From contig CM038040.1 in the NCBI GenBank assembly GCA_021397845.1, positions 60,652,088 to 60,716,087 of the forward strand: 64,000 bases of DNA, in the 5' to 3' direction. Position 1 is the stretch's first letter, and every line of letters starts with the position of its first letter. Below, piece after piece: positions 43,801-56,420 of the stretch. The stretch comes from Areca catechu (Eukaryota; Streptophyta; Magnoliopsida; Arecales; Arecaceae). The translations under genes were made by a program, and so were the position numbers. The notes under the pieces are model-generated. The model made no database searches. It was given only the letters and a program-made list of their open reading frames with translations, and had not been told where the DNA came from.

Positions 43801-44951
43801 GGCTAGAGTCAATCTTATACTAATAATCTTGTAGGATTTGAGGTCGTTCAATAAGATTTAGGTAGCAATAATCCATTAGACTTTTGGATCATCTGGTGAG
43901 ATCCATGACCTTTTAATCTTGTATGGTTTAGACTGTATCTGACCAATCATCTTTTTATCTTAGTAAATTTTTTTGATTTTTTTATTAGCTTTTTTATATT
44001 ATATGGATAGAGAAAGGAGAAGAAGAGGGAAGAAAGAGAGAGAAAAAGTTTAAAGATGAGAACCTAAGGATTCCTAAATCTAGAGATGATAGAGAAGAGT
44101 GTCTTAATTAGGTTAAAGTTTCTATTAGAAAAATAAGTTGTCAAGCAATGGACTCTCTACTCTAGGGTTACCTATGTCTAGACAGCTCCTAACTACTAAG
44201 GTTGCCTTTGAGCCTTCAAAGTCAGATACTAACTGCCACTAGCCAGGTAAGGGTAAGGTCGGTGGGGGTCCCCTCCATTGCTTTCCTTAGATACCAAATT
44301 AATTGGCTAGGTCAGACAATAAAATTAATTAAAGAACCACCTTCCTTCATGGTTGCATCATTCTTGAACCTCTTTCCTAGACACCAATTAACCAGTTAGT
44401 TCTGAGCTTGTCCAACTCTTAGGATCCCTTGTCCTAATGAGCTCAAAAATTCTTAGGAGCCAATATCTAATTGATTTTAAATTAAGGCTTGGGTTATGTA
44501 GTATGCAGGATGGTGGTTTATGGGCCAAGGAAGGGTAATGACATCATCACCTTATATTATTTAAGGGTTATGCCCTTAAAGTATTTTATAAAAATGCAAT
44601 TCAAGTCAAGCAAGATGTCTAAACAAGTTAGAAAATTTTTAAAGTTTATTATTTATTTTTAAAATTAATTTAATTATTTATTTTCTTAAATTAATTAAGT
44701 TTTATGAAAAGTGACTTATGATTTTTTTTTTGGGTTATTTAAGGTAAGTTAATTAAAAGAAAAAGATAGGTTAGAAGTGGATTTGTGAAAAAAAGGAAAG
44801 TAATTTTTTTATTAAAAAGAAAATAAGTTAATCTGATAATTAAGGCAACAAAATAAGGTAATGAACTAAAGAGAGCAATAATTATATAAAAAAGAAAAGT
44901 TCTTTTTTTATTTTTCTTATATTTTTTCATGCAACAATCGTGCTTGGGTCC
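40836..44951 (-). pseudogene. Decayed internal region: gag and pol traces
   Basis: In element direction, a gag-like remnant at 43403-43188 (LEEGISILEKGLETLAKTQANLHA, coiled-coil-like) is followed by a Cys/His-like DSLDHVVQECP (about 43545-43510), a damaged zinc knuckle. A pol linker lies at 42554-42309 (KPLSTTSIDTLPIIYNQEV, then YKKAIGWDIAHM), the segment that precedes reverse transcriptase in Gypsy elements. RT, RNase H and integrase cores are not found. The end (42000-40836) matches the 3' non-coding type of 35700-36758: 'ccccaacttaattttcattgttctcaatgaag' and 'attgggttgcctcacaacaagcgctaag'. Confidence 0.65.
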
Positions 44952-44971
44952 TTAGCAATGGTGCCAAAATT
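44952..44971 (-). other. Primer-binding site of the nested Gypsy element
   Basis: On the minus strand it reads ATTTTGGCACCATTGCTAAG, a decayed form of the TTTGGCGCCGTTGCCGGGG-type site used by Tat/Athila elements. It adjoins the 5' LTR end at 44972. Confidence 0.75.
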
Positions 44972-46894
44972 TGATCGCTATTGTAGGCAGTCAAAAATAA
45001 AATCTACTCGCTACTATAGCTAATGGGAGTCAGGATCATATCCTCGAGGATCAAGGATAATTTTTTCATGAAAAAAGCAAAGAAAAAAATAAATATTTAA
45101 TTTTTTTAAGATAGATGATGATTTAATTAAAATTAATTAATATAAATTAAATATGAGATCGAGGAGTTTAATTGATAAAAAGAGTTTATGGGTTTCCAAG
45201 TAATCATGAATATTAATCATGCATATGTTCTTATATAAGCAAACAAAGTCCATAATTATTTTGGAAATCCTTCAACTAATCCCTTGCATAGAATATCTTA
45301 CCAAGTACGAACCATATCTTGTTAGGATCATGGCCCATCCCACAAGTTTAAGCTATCCAACGATTAAGTTGAAAAGATCCTAACAAGATAAGTAGATGAA
45401 AATCCTAGAATCAATTATCTATGTTGGGCATGAATCATATCATGCTAGAATCATGATTCATCCCACCAAGAGAATTAATTTTTGGAGATCAAATAAAAAA
45501 GAGTTTATAAGAAATTAAATCTTTATTTAGTTACATAAAATAGAGAAAACAAATATAAAATATAGAATTGAAGTATGAAAATCTGTACTTTCATATAGAC
45601 TGCACCTCAATCATGTACACATGGCTCCTAGATACATCTTCTTGGAGTCTTGGGGCTCTGTTACAGTACCTACTCTCCTGAAGAATCTCTTTTCTTTATT
45701 CCTTTCCCTCTCTTTCAAAGCCTAAACTAATTATAGAAGGAAAAATAAAATAAAATATGACTAGTAGAACTGATTATGGCTCCTTGCTTCTTGAGGTCCT
45801 CCTTTTATAGAGCTTATCTAGGGCTTTCTCTCGATCAAATTTGGAGTCAATCTGACTTAAAATCAGCCATATATCACTCGAAGAATCACAGCTATACAAT
45901 GTGCAATTTGATGGGATGATTGATGCATTCCTTCCTTCTTAGGTAGCAGAGTCCTAATCGGTCTCTACCCATATCAAAATACCCTTCTCCCAGTTCCAGC
46001 TGAACTATGATAGCAAATGGGTCATGGTGGTCGGCGATAGCTTATAGTGAGGATAGCAGCATGGTGGTGGAAGAAACTTAGCCTATCTGATTAAGTGATG
46101 GGCGTAAGTGGCTGACAAAGGATCAGTGATAGCAGAGCAGGGGAGTTTCGATGGTGAGCTTCTCCGATGGGTGGATGGCTCTCAAACGGTGGTTGGCATG
46201 GTGACTCAGTAAAGAAGGGAATGCCATGGGTGGAGGTGGTCTTAGGCCGAGTGAAGTGATAGTGAAGTGAAGAGGCTAGTGTTGGGCAGTCAAATGGGAG
46301 ACAAATGGTGGCCGATAGTGGTGGCGAGCAGCACCCTGATTTCATGATGTTGAGGGGCAGTCTCCGATGACTTGGATAGCAGCGCGAGGTAGTGCCCGAT
46401 GAGCTAACCCATAGTGGGTGATTGACAGAGAAGAAAAATCTTTAAAATGTGAAGGATGGTGGTCAGCCAGAAAATTAACTCTCTGGTGAGCTCTTCAGCC
46501 ATGACGACACTCCTGGTGGTGAGGGGGATGGCTCTAGTGGCTTTTCTGATGAGGATAAAGCTCGGAAAGGATGACGGTCCATGGAGTGGCCCTATGGATC
46601 GGCAGTCATGGTAGCCATGGACTGCTGGCCATCTCTGTAGACCAGGTAGTCGATCCATGGTGGACCAGTTGCCTTAATAATCATGTAATTTTATATAAAC
46701 TTTAAAATTCGATTTCTGGCTCATTTGAATTCTGATTTGAGTGCCGTTTATACTATTTGACTCCAAAAATCAAACTCTTTCTATCCATAACTCCTCTTTT
46801 ACAAAACTCTAATAAGAAATATTAATTCTTAATAAATATGGATTAATTAATATTTATTTTAATGATTAAATTAGGATATTTAATAGTCTTATCA
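44972..46894 (-). mobile_element. 5' LTR of the nested Gypsy element
   Basis: About 1.9 kb, homologous to 38921-40835 throughout. A TATA-like box (minus strand) lies at 45802-45810, 'ctataaaag' in element direction. Minus ORFs at 46091-46345 and 46404-46658 are low-information frames in LTR sequence. Confidence 0.87.
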
Positions 46895-49456
46895 AGTCTC
46901 CTAATTTTTCCCTATTTTAGATCTAATTTTTTGGGCCTATTCTTCTCTTTTCTTGCACCATTTGCTACCGTCAATCACCACACCAAGGTCGATTGTCCCC
47001 ACTGGAGGCTTCTTCTTTGGCTACGGGCATTGCTCGTAGGGAGGAGGACATCCCTACCTCAGGAACAAAGGGATGAAGGGTTCCCCTATTCCGTTAAGAA
47101 GAAAGAAAGAAAAGAAAGAAAAAGGAAAAGGAAAAGAAAAGAAGAAAAAAGAGAAAGAAAAGGAATATAATTTCTCTCTCTTCCCTCTCTATGTTCTCTC
47201 ACTTCACCTTGCTTCCTTGGCTTTCTCTCTCTAAAAACTTTAATTTCTCTTTACTCTCTCTTCTAGAATTTTTTCTTTCTAAAAATTTCTCTTGATTGTT
47301 TCTTCCTTTCCATTCTCTTTATGGCTGTTTGATTTAGTAAAGGCCTTCCTTCAATGATTTTGAATGATCCTACTGAAGGGATCCTGATTCATAATCACTG
47401 AACAGCATACTGGCATTGATCCTATTTAAACTAGGTTATACTAGATTTGATTATTCATGAATTATATTAGATCATTGGTATTCTAATTTAATAATGATTC
47501 TATTTAAATCATCTTGATCGAACTGATCAAGATGCTGGATAGTATCGTTTGATTAGCCCTGCTCTACCTTGTCAATTTCTCTTCCTCTATCTTATTTTCT
47601 CTTTCTTCTATCTCTCCCTTTTCTTAGCTTACAACCCCACTCTCTCTAGAATGTTTTTACTCTCTCTAGTTTCTCTCTAAAAGTTTCTCTTTCTAGAATG
47701 ATGTCTTTCGCTATGAAGTTTCTTTTTCTAAGATTTGCCTAGTGAAAGAGATTTCCTTCGATAATTTTGATCAAGCTTAATAAAGGATTATAATTCATGA
47801 TCACCGAATAGTGTGCCATCACCCATCTTGACCAGACCTGAATACCATTAGATTTAATCATCCATATTTTTTGTTGAACTATTTGTACACTAGTTTAATC
47901 ATGTTTAAATTGCCTTGATCGAATTGATTAGGAAGTCAGATAATGTTGCTAATAGGTCATATTCCATCATGTCAATTTCTTTCTTCTGTGATATACTCTC
48001 TTTACATGATAGATGAACTCAAAGAACCCAACGTATTGCTTTGAATTTGATGTCATTCCAATAGAGGGTTTTGAACTGCTCTGTCAGATGGGCAACATGC
48101 CCACACCATCTGAGCTTTTATCAAATATTGTAAGATCCGGTCTTTATTAATTTCTATCATATTATTATATTTTAAGTGACCCTAATTAATTGAAGCTACT
48201 TGATCAAATTGATTCCTTATTACCAATCGGGTTACCAGCCTCCACTCTAGTTCTTATTAAACATATTAGATTTGGAAACCTTTGATCATCATGAGCCACC
48301 TATACTTTAATTTAATCTTTTTTCAGGTGAATCTAGTATGATCAAACCAATGAAATTCTTAAGCCCTATTGTTTAGTCGGTCTTATCCTTCGCTATCCTA
48401 GTTTGGGCACAGAGCCATATTCTTAGTGATACCTTAATTTGATCTATTTGGATTCTTCAAAATTTCTTATTTTGTTTGATATCTAAGACATTGAGTTTCA
48501 ATAATCTTACATAGTTATATATGACTTGCTAGATTGAATTGTGGATTCATGAATACTATATTTGGATTTGTCACATATAAAGGTAAGTAGCCTAATAATT
48601 CAAGTATTCTTTTGAATATTCTTTGAAAAATTATAATTACTTATTTAATTTGATTTATACTCTTTATTTTTTGTTAGATAAAATGGGTCAAGGATTTATT
48701 ATTAAAAATAATCTATTTTTAGTATATAATTTGCTTTGAAAAACTTAACTGGCGAGTTTGTGAACTTGTTTTATTTATCTTCTTAGCACAGCTATGATGT
48801 AGCCCTGTCAATGAAAATAATACATTGGACCTCTCAACTTATAATTTGAAAAAATAATTTCGACACCACACCATGGGTGATTAGAATAGTGGTATCTGTT
48901 ATCTGGTACTTTGTACAACATATTTCTATTATTAGACCCATGCCACTAGGTTATGTGGCTATAGCTTGATATTGAGTTTAGTTATAAAAAATAATTATTT
49001 TCAAAGAAATATATATTATTTGAGTTTTGTTTCTCCTAGTCAATATTATATGTTTATTTTCTCAGCATGCTTAGATCTCACTTTGATGTGTTATGTTACT
49101 TACTAGGCTAGTATAGCATATTATTTTCTTTTCTATTTTTTTAGATTATGAATTATGATTGTTCGAAACTCAGGGAGGTGTGCTAGATTGAATGGAATAA
49201 TTAGTAGATCTGATTATTTTAGTCAATTGTGTTAATTGGACTTCTTATTAGTTTAACTTAGATTTGAAGGTTTTATATGGATTAAATATTATTGTTGATG
49301 AAAATAATTTGATTGGACCTTTATGAAGATTGATTTTTTTAAGGACTTTAAAAAAATTCTTTGAAATTTTTATGATTTGATTTGAAGCCTTGCATACTTG
49401 TAAGGCTTGCTTAACAAGTATGCGATATCTATTACATACTTGGTTTGGGACATGAC

Positions 49457-50797
49457 AGATTTAGTGGTATCATAGCTTAGGTTTAAGATCATAGGGATTG
49501 TGACTTTATTGTGATAGCAATAGTGGTATATATATACTAGGATCCTTATGACTTGTCAAGAAAGGTTGCGAGTTGGGTAGAACTAGATTAAGAGACATCT
49601 CTATTTATTTTTTATATTAATAAATTTGTATTATCTTATTTGAATATTATTTGTGATGTTTATTTTATTTTTATGAATTGGAATGCCACCCTACTATGCT
49701 TGTCGCTAAAATTTAGTAAGCTGCTAGAGAATTCTCAAGACTAGACAATTTGTGCTTAAGGTTTTGATTTGTTCGACTTTTATCCAAATTAAATATAAGA
49801 AGATTTGCCATGGAATACTATTTTACATTATGATAATTTGTTTATTTGTCATTTAACTAAATTTTGGAGTTCAATTTGTTATTGGGTATACCATGATATT
49901 ATTTCAAACTTGAAGTTAATTATTTTGATGGTAGTTTAAGATTCATTCATAAGATGTTAAAATTAGGGGGCCTAGAAAAGATTTTTAGGATAGTTGATTG
50001 AAATATTATTTAAGTTTCAAACCTACAAATTGATCATATGAAGAATTTGAATATGGTAATTAGTTTAGTCAAGATGGAAGCGTTCGAGGTAAATTAGGGA
50101 TGAGACTCAAGCATTCCTTTATAACTTTGCTAGAAATTTAAAATTGTTTGACTTTCTCAATTTATGATACAGAATAGTATCTCGATTGAAAGTCATTTGA
50201 TAGATCTAAAAATTTTGATGATTTAAATTAGAGTGCATAGCAAAAGTATGGTGGTCTGGATTATTTTAAGCTGGTTCAAAGTCTTGACTCTTTAATTTGA
50301 TAAGTTTTATGGGAGAAGACTTTATTTGAATTTCACTATTAGTGGACCATTGGTTCTTGATCTCTGATTTAGAATATTTTTGGTGTTGATCTCTTTTCTC
50401 TTAAATTTGATGCTTAGACTTCTCTATCTATTTGAAAGAATTTGAAATTATTTATCAACATTGATTTTATGTTCAAATATTCTTCTACTGTGTGTAAGTT
50501 GGAGTCACATGAGACTATAAAATAGATTAATTTGATTAAGAAGAATTAATGTTTTTGGAAAGAAACTTGATTTTTTCTTTAGAATTAAGATATTGACTTT
50601 GATTACAAGAAATTAATGGTTCTAGTTCAGATTAACTCTTGTGGTATCGGTCTCTTTCTTATGATATGATTTAATAATATATCACATCGATAATTAGAAT
50701 AGTTAAAAGTTTTGAGGATGAAATTAGAATTGTGAATTCCAAGCTTTTGGAAGCATAGGTAAGAGATTTTGAGGATGAGTTTTTTTTAGGGGGAGAA
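49457..50797 (+). other. Internal region of the Tekay-like element, no coding sequence
   Basis: It begins with the primer-binding site TGGTATCATAGC (49465-49476; two changes from TGGTATCAGAGC if extended) and ends with 'tttttttagggggagaa' before the 3' LTR. Between them are about 1.3 kb of AT-rich sequence with stops in all frames. I can read no gag, protease, RT or integrase motif. This fits a large-retrotransposon-derivative type (LARD-like) or a deep internal deletion. Confidence 0.72.
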
Positions 50798-52831
50798 TAT
50801 AACACCCAAGCCTAAAGAACTGCATGAATCTTAAAGCATAGGAAAAAAAAGAGGGTGAAGACCTCATGAAATCCCAATGGAAGACAAAGTAGAGGAGTTT
50901 GACTCCTCTCTCTAGCTCTATTTAATGGATTGAGGCTTCCCTTCCACCTCCTCACCGAAAACCTTGGCTTTGGAGGGGAGTTTGCCAGATTTTCTTCCCA
51001 AAAGTTAGCACTGTTCCTATTGTATTTCAGCCCAAACACCATTGGAATATAGGTAAGAATCATTTAATCCTATAGTTAATCCTCCCTTCCATCTTTCTTA
51101 GCCTATGGAGACTAGAATCTAGCTGGCAAATCACTGTATTCGAGAAAAAGGCCATTCTGCTCCCCTATTTTAGATCTGATTTTTTGGGCCTATTCTTACT
51201 TTTTCTAGCATCATTTGCTACCACCAGACCAAGGCCGGTTGTTGCCACTTGGGGCTTCCCCTTTGGCTATAGGCATTTCTAGCTAAGAAGAAGACCTCCC
51301 TTGCCTCAAGAACAAGGGGAAGAAGGGTTCCCCTTTTTGTTAAGAAGAAAAAAATAAAGGAAGATAGAAAAAGGAAAAATTAAAGGAAAGAAAAACGAGA
51401 AAGAAAAAGAAGAGAATTTCTCTCTTCCCTCTCTCTCCCTTCTCTTACTTCACCTGCTTCTTCCACTTTCGCTCTCTACATTTTCTCTCTAGAGATTTTT
51501 TCTAAAAGTTTCTCTCTCTAAATTGTCTCTTCATCCCCATTATATCTCCATGGTTGTTGGATCTAGCAATAGGCTTCCTTCAATGATTTTGAATGATCAT
51601 GGTGAAGGGGTCCAGATTTATGGTCACCGAGCAGCATAGTGACACCAATCCTGTTTAAACTAAATTTTGTTAGATTTGATTATTCATGAATTTTATTTGA
51701 CCATTGGTATCCTAGTTCAATAATGATTTGATTTAAACCATCTTGATCAGATCGATCGAGATATTAGATAGTATCATTTGATTAACCATGTTCTACCTCG
51801 TTAATTTCTTTTCTTCTATCTTATTTTCTCTCTCTTTTCTCTCTTCATTCTCTTAGCTTGCAGCCCCACTTTCTCCATAGAAGGTTTTTAGTATCTCTCT
51901 CTAATTTCTCTATCTACCTTTTCTCTACAAGTTTTTTTCTCTAGAATTATTCCTCTCTCTATGAAGTTTCTCTCTAAGATTTGTCCAGTGACAGGGCTTT
52001 CTTTCGATGTTTTTTGTCTAGCTTAGTGAAAAATTCTAATTCACAATTGTCGAATAGTGTGTCAACACATACCTTGACTAAAGCCAGATATAATTAGATT
52101 TAATCATCCAAATTTTCTATTGAACTATTTGTATACTAGTTTAATCATAATTCAATTGCCTTCATCAAATCGATCAGAATGTCGGATAATATTGCCTGAT
52201 CGTTCACGTTCCATCATGTCAATTTCTCTATTTTCTAATATTCTCTCTCTACATTATTCACAAACATGTTGAACCCTACCTATTGCTTTGAATTTGAGTT
52301 GATCTCAGTATGGGGTTTTGAACCACTTTATTAGTTGGGCAACATGCCCACACCATCCGAGCTTTTATCGAATATCACAAGATTTGGTCCTTATTAATCT
52401 TTATCAAATTATTATATTTTAGGTGACCCTAATTAGATGAAGTTACATGATCAAATTAATCCCTAACTACCAATTAGTGTACCAGCCTCCACTCTCATTC
52501 TTATTAGATCATACTAGATTTGAAAATCTTTGATCACTGGGAGCCACCTATACTTTAATCTAATCTTTAATCATGTTAAATTAGTATGATCAAACCAATT
52601 AGAACCCTATTGTTTGGTTAGTCTTGTCCTTCTCGATCATAGTTTAGGCACAGAGCTATATTCCTAGTGAAACTTTAATCTGATCTACTTTGATTCTTTG
52701 AAATTTCTTATTTTATTTGACCTTGAAGACATTGAATTTCAATGATCTTAAATAGGTATATCTGACATGCTAGATTGAAGTGTTGATTCATGAATACTAT
52801 GTTTGAATTTGCAGCTTATAGAGGTAAGTAA

Positions 52832-54400
52832 TGATGTGGGATGACTCTAAGATTACTAATCATACAGGAAAAAATAATAAACTAATTTTTTTATGATTTT
52901 TATAATTTAGGTTTGTAGGCTAAATTTTCAAATAAAAGTAAGAACTAGGAAGAAGAATAGCAATGCATAGAATCATCGTATCGCAGTCATACTCATGCAA
53001 AATAATGAAGGACAGGGCCTGAGAATTGAGAAACTTCTGGATTAGGATAGCTTATCTTCATCAAATCAGAAAATAAGAGTTGAAAAGGTTTCTTACTAGT
53101 CAGAGATTTGAATATGCAATTGTAGGGATCACACAGTTCTCAGATTGAAGCCTGAAAGACGAAGCTCGATTTCCCTTGAATTGTTGACTGATTTGGGTGG
53201 TCCTGGAGGCAAGGAAGGCCTCCTCAGGGGAGGTGAAACACCTCGGGGATCCTGCAAGCATCAAGGGTCAATCAAAATAGCAAGTAAAAAAAAGAAAGGA
53301 AAGTAGGTTTAAAAGAAATCAGGGTTAGGGTTTTGTAGGGGATGGCTTGAAGCTTGATATAGATCTCCCTGCTTGGCAGCCTAGGGCACTCCTTCTGGAC
53401 GTGTGAAAGCTTGGATGGCAGTGAGTTAGGGCATGGAAGGATGCTAGGGCAGCAAGGAATTTGGCCAAGCACAAGAACACAAACCAAAGAACCAAAGAAC
53501 TCAAAAAAAGTAACACACAAGCTCTCAAGCTCAAATAAATTTACCGGGGTTTTGATATCATGAAAAAAAATTGCTTACAAGAGGGAGAGGGGTGGGGTAT
53601 TTATAGAGTTTCCATGCCCTCTCTAACTAGGGTTACACTTAGGTTAACAAGCCTTTTCCTAGTTAGATTATATGTCCTTTCCTAGCTAGGTTAGAATTAT
53701 AAAGCTTAAAATAACTAGGAATTCTAACTAGGTTAGACTAGTCTTCTCCTTCTCACTTAGGGACACCTCTCTTTGAGCTTTGACTTGGTCAACCCTTCAA
53801 GGATGCCTAGGGGGGCATGTTGGGATTCTAGGAGCAGCAAGGGGCCAGCCCAAAGGGGCTTGGGTGCATGGACTTGGGCCTTTGGAAGCTGGGGTGGCCT
53901 GGTAGCCTGGTAGTAGGAATATTCCTTGGTATCTTGCTTCTTATGGGCTTGGGCTTGGCGCCTGGCTTGATTTCTTTGGGCCAGGATGTAGGTGGACCTC
54001 TGGAATCATGGACGCCCTAGTCTGGAAATATACTCTGGCATCTGGAAGGGAATCTGGGTATCTGGAGGACATCTAGAAAGAATCAGGATTTCTGGAAGCA
54101 TCTTGGATCCTAGGTTATCACACAAAATCCAATGGACTGATGTTGTGGCCTTTGACTCCTGGATGTGGCCTGGTGGAACTCCAAAATAGGGTAACCTACT
54201 CTCTTGTATAAAAATTGGGCTCATACAGACTCAAAACTGATGTACAGGACTCAAAACTGGACCAAGGTTAAGGGTTGAGACAAATCAACTAACCTCAACT
54301 TATTACAGGATTCAATTACAAAACTTTCAAGACTTTGACACATGACTAAGTAAACCATATGGGATCCAGTGATCTGTGTTTGATCCTGGTGTCCCCACCA
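52832..54400 (-). mobile_element. 3' LTR of element C
   Basis: It ends with 'tgatcctggtgtccccacca' on the plus strand. A TATA box on the minus strand, CTATAAATA (53599-53607), is conserved in all three LTRs of this family in the window (58245-58253, 60786-60794). The minus ORFs at 53272-53534 just downstream of it lie in the expected leader region and show no domain. Confidence 0.88.
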
Positions 54401-54930
54401 ATTCTTCCGGGGTGGGAGGAACTCGACCCCGTCAAGTATGGGTCAATTTGGCTCAAGGAGGGCCTAGGTTGAGGCGTTGCAGATTCATACCAGCATTCCA
54501 CAGGCCTCAAATTCTAGCTGACCTTGCCACCGGACCAAGTATCACTGACAGTCTCTATCCTAGGTACTGATAGCTTGATTGTCAGAGCTCTCTCAATCTT
54601 TACCTCACCAAAAGGTCAAATTATATGTGGTCGCTCTGGGATGGATTCTCTCTCAGAAAAGGGAGTGGCTCAAGGGGCTCGCTAGGTATCACTGCTGACT
54701 CCCTAGACTTTACAAAATCTGAGATGATGAAAGTGGAGCTAATACCTAAATCAGGTGATATCTTAGGCACATAGGCATTGGGTCTACTACTATTCATTAT
54801 TTTGGATGGCCCAGCTTTGCAAGCATGAATTCCTTAACAATCACATGATCCTCTGCAAATTCTTTATCTCTCTTTCGGGAATTAGCCAAGTTCTTATAAG
54901 GTTCATTAATTATGTTCAACTTTTGACTAA
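54401..54930 (-). pseudogene. Gypsy integrase C-terminal remnant of element C
   Basis: On the minus strand the text LEISQKLN.., DPNAYVPKI, PDLGISSTF and IPSEPLEPLP can be read with stops. It matches the better copy at 61600-62140 and the segment after the integrase core of chromoviruses (family pattern NAYVLELP..LGISPTFNV.DL). It lies next to the 3' LTR, as the end of pol should. No catalytic residues are included. Confidence 0.65.
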
Positions 54931-55540
54931 TTTCCAGATGCAAATGCTGTGCAGAGGCTAGTGCATGTGTGTATAGATGAATCAGGGTTGTAAATTTATT
55001 GGATGCAAAACTAATACCTAAAAGACTCGACTAGGCTTTCCTATTGAAGGAAATTTTATTGGACTTTCTAGGGTCTAACCTAACACACTATAGACTTTCT
55101 AGGTTTGACCTAGCATGGCATGCACATGAGAACTTACTATGTATGCCTACTAGGTGCCATAAGGTATGCCAAAAATATGTTGCAAATCTAACCTGTGCAA
55201 TGAATGAATGCAGTATGATTATCCCTATAAAATGCAAATGACTGGTTAAAGAAACATAAGAAAATTCAAGAAAAGGTAGAAAATATGAGGTGGATTTAGG
55301 ATTAGTCTGATTGGGTGAAAAGTAAGAAAAGGGTTCGGGGTTAATTGGATAGACTAAGATGTAAGAAGGGGTGTCAGGAATTAGTCCTAGACTAATAAGG
55401 TTACCTTATGGGTTTGATGTCTATCTAAAGGATCTACATAATAGAAGAAAGGGTCATTGATTTTAGGAAAGAGATCAAGTGGAGTCAAAGAGGTGACTTC
55501 ATCCTGAGGGCATTGATCTAAAGAGATTAAGTCCTTAATA
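54931..55540 (-). other. Non-coding linker in element C
   Basis: Collinear with 62150-62430 and beyond in element D. It continues the acidic frame in broken form (FIKDLISLDQCPQDE, DPFFYYVDPL near 55400-55530) and then has no reading frame. This is where RT, RNase H and the integrase core should be and are not. Confidence 0.55.
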
Positions 55541-55542
55541 AA

Positions 55543-56420
55543 CTATTCTGGTTCATAAATCAAAGGATTGGGCTCTCTAATTAGGCTTTCTTCTAGTGGC
55601 TCCTCAGATAAGACTTTAATAGCAATATTAAGGTTCTCTTCCTCTAACTTCTCTTCCATTACATGGTCAGCTATCTCTATGTTGGCTACTATCTGGGTGT
55701 GGCTAGGGTTAGCTAAATCTAAGTATTCTCCTACTTGGGTATGGTCAGGTTCAACTAATATTGGGTGGTCTTCTACTTGGGTTTGGTCATAATTAACTAA
55801 TCCTGGGTCTTCTATAGGGTACTCTTCTAGATCTTCAATAGACTCATTATCTTTATACTCCTCTACCAGACTTGGGTCAGCCTCATATTTTTCTTCTTCT
55901 AAGTCATCTTGGTGAACCAATGGAGTGGTAAGATGGGTTTGGCTAATGGGAAATTGACTAGGGTCTGGGGTAACAGGGGTGGGTAAACTAAGGGTTATGG
56001 GTTTATAGGTTATGGGTTTAAAGGTTATGGGTTCAAAGGTTACGGGTTCAGTTCTATGGGTCTTGCCTAGGGCTCCTATTTGGTTATCTAATGGATCAAT
56101 CCTATGGATCATTTGGCTATTGGATTGGGTCAACTGGTTAATCTGGGTGGTTAATTGAGCAAACTGATTCTAAGATTGGGTGTTCATCTGGTCAAACTTG
56201 TTTTGGGTTTGGGTGTTCATATGATCAAACTGTCTTGATTTTGGGTGTTCATTTGGGCTAACTGAATTCGAGTTTGGATACTGGTTTGGTTCAACTGAGC
56301 TAGCCATTCAGTCATGGCTTTCAGGATGGCTTCAAAATTGGACTCCATGTTTGAATTAGGGTTGGGTTTAGACTGACTGTACTGGACTCCTGACCTGGTG
56401 GTCATGCAATAATCAATCAA
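55543..56420 (-). pseudogene. Gag-like ORF of element C, frameshifted
   Basis: The likely start is at 56405 (MTTRSGVQYSQSKPNP). An N-terminal part with Gln/Asn-rich, coiled-coil-like spacing (AQLNQTSIQTRIQLAQMNTQ) reaches a stop at 56217. In another frame, 56133-55543 encodes QMIHRIDPLDNQIGAL, a Pro/Thr repeat (FEPITFKPITYKPIT) and a long acidic tail (LVHQDDLEEEKYEADPSLVEEY, DYDQTQVED-like repeats). The same order is seen in element D (63490-62430). I recognise the MTTR..QY opening as Gypsy gag-like but no zinc knuckle. Function unproven. Confidence 0.7.

Larger units (their letters stand above)
38921..46894 (-). mobile_element. Gypsy element (Tat/Athila-like) nested in the 5' LTR
   Basis: Complete ends on the minus strand. 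LTRs lie at 44972-46894 (5') and 38921-40835 (3'), each starting TGATAAGACTATTAAATAT and ending ...GCGATCA. Target duplication: AGTCC (38916-38920) and AGTCT (46895-46899), one mismatch. The primer site is at 44952-44971 and the polypurine tract (read in its own direction) is 'ttaagttagggggta' before the 3' LTR. The internal region of about 4.1 kb keeps only short gag and pol traces. The LTRs differ from each other at roughly one base in six in sampled stretches, so it is old. Confidence 0.88.
38543..49456 (+). mobile_element. 5' LTR of the Tekay-like element, split by a Gypsy insertion
   Basis: The pieces 38543-38920 and 46900-49456 rejoin across the insertion. 'tcacaagatttatttaagaaaaagggtgctctagtcc' continues with 'ctaatttttccctattttagatc', as the uninterrupted 3' LTR shows at about 51125-51185. 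It has no gene. The Lys/Arg-rich ORF at 46862-47170 reflects an AAG/GAA-rich stretch present in both LTRs. Confidence 0.82.

Noticed and set aside
46862..47170. 102-aa ORF with hydrophobic start and Lys/Arg tail
   Set aside because: It is read through an LTR junction and an AAG/GAA-rich tract also present at 51340-51410. It is not a conserved frame.
53272..53534. 82-aa and 69-aa minus-strand ORFs downstream of the LTR TATA box
   Set aside because: They lie in the LTR leader. Two overlapping frames, hydrophobic low-information sequence, and the frames are not kept in the LTRs at 58000 and 60600.
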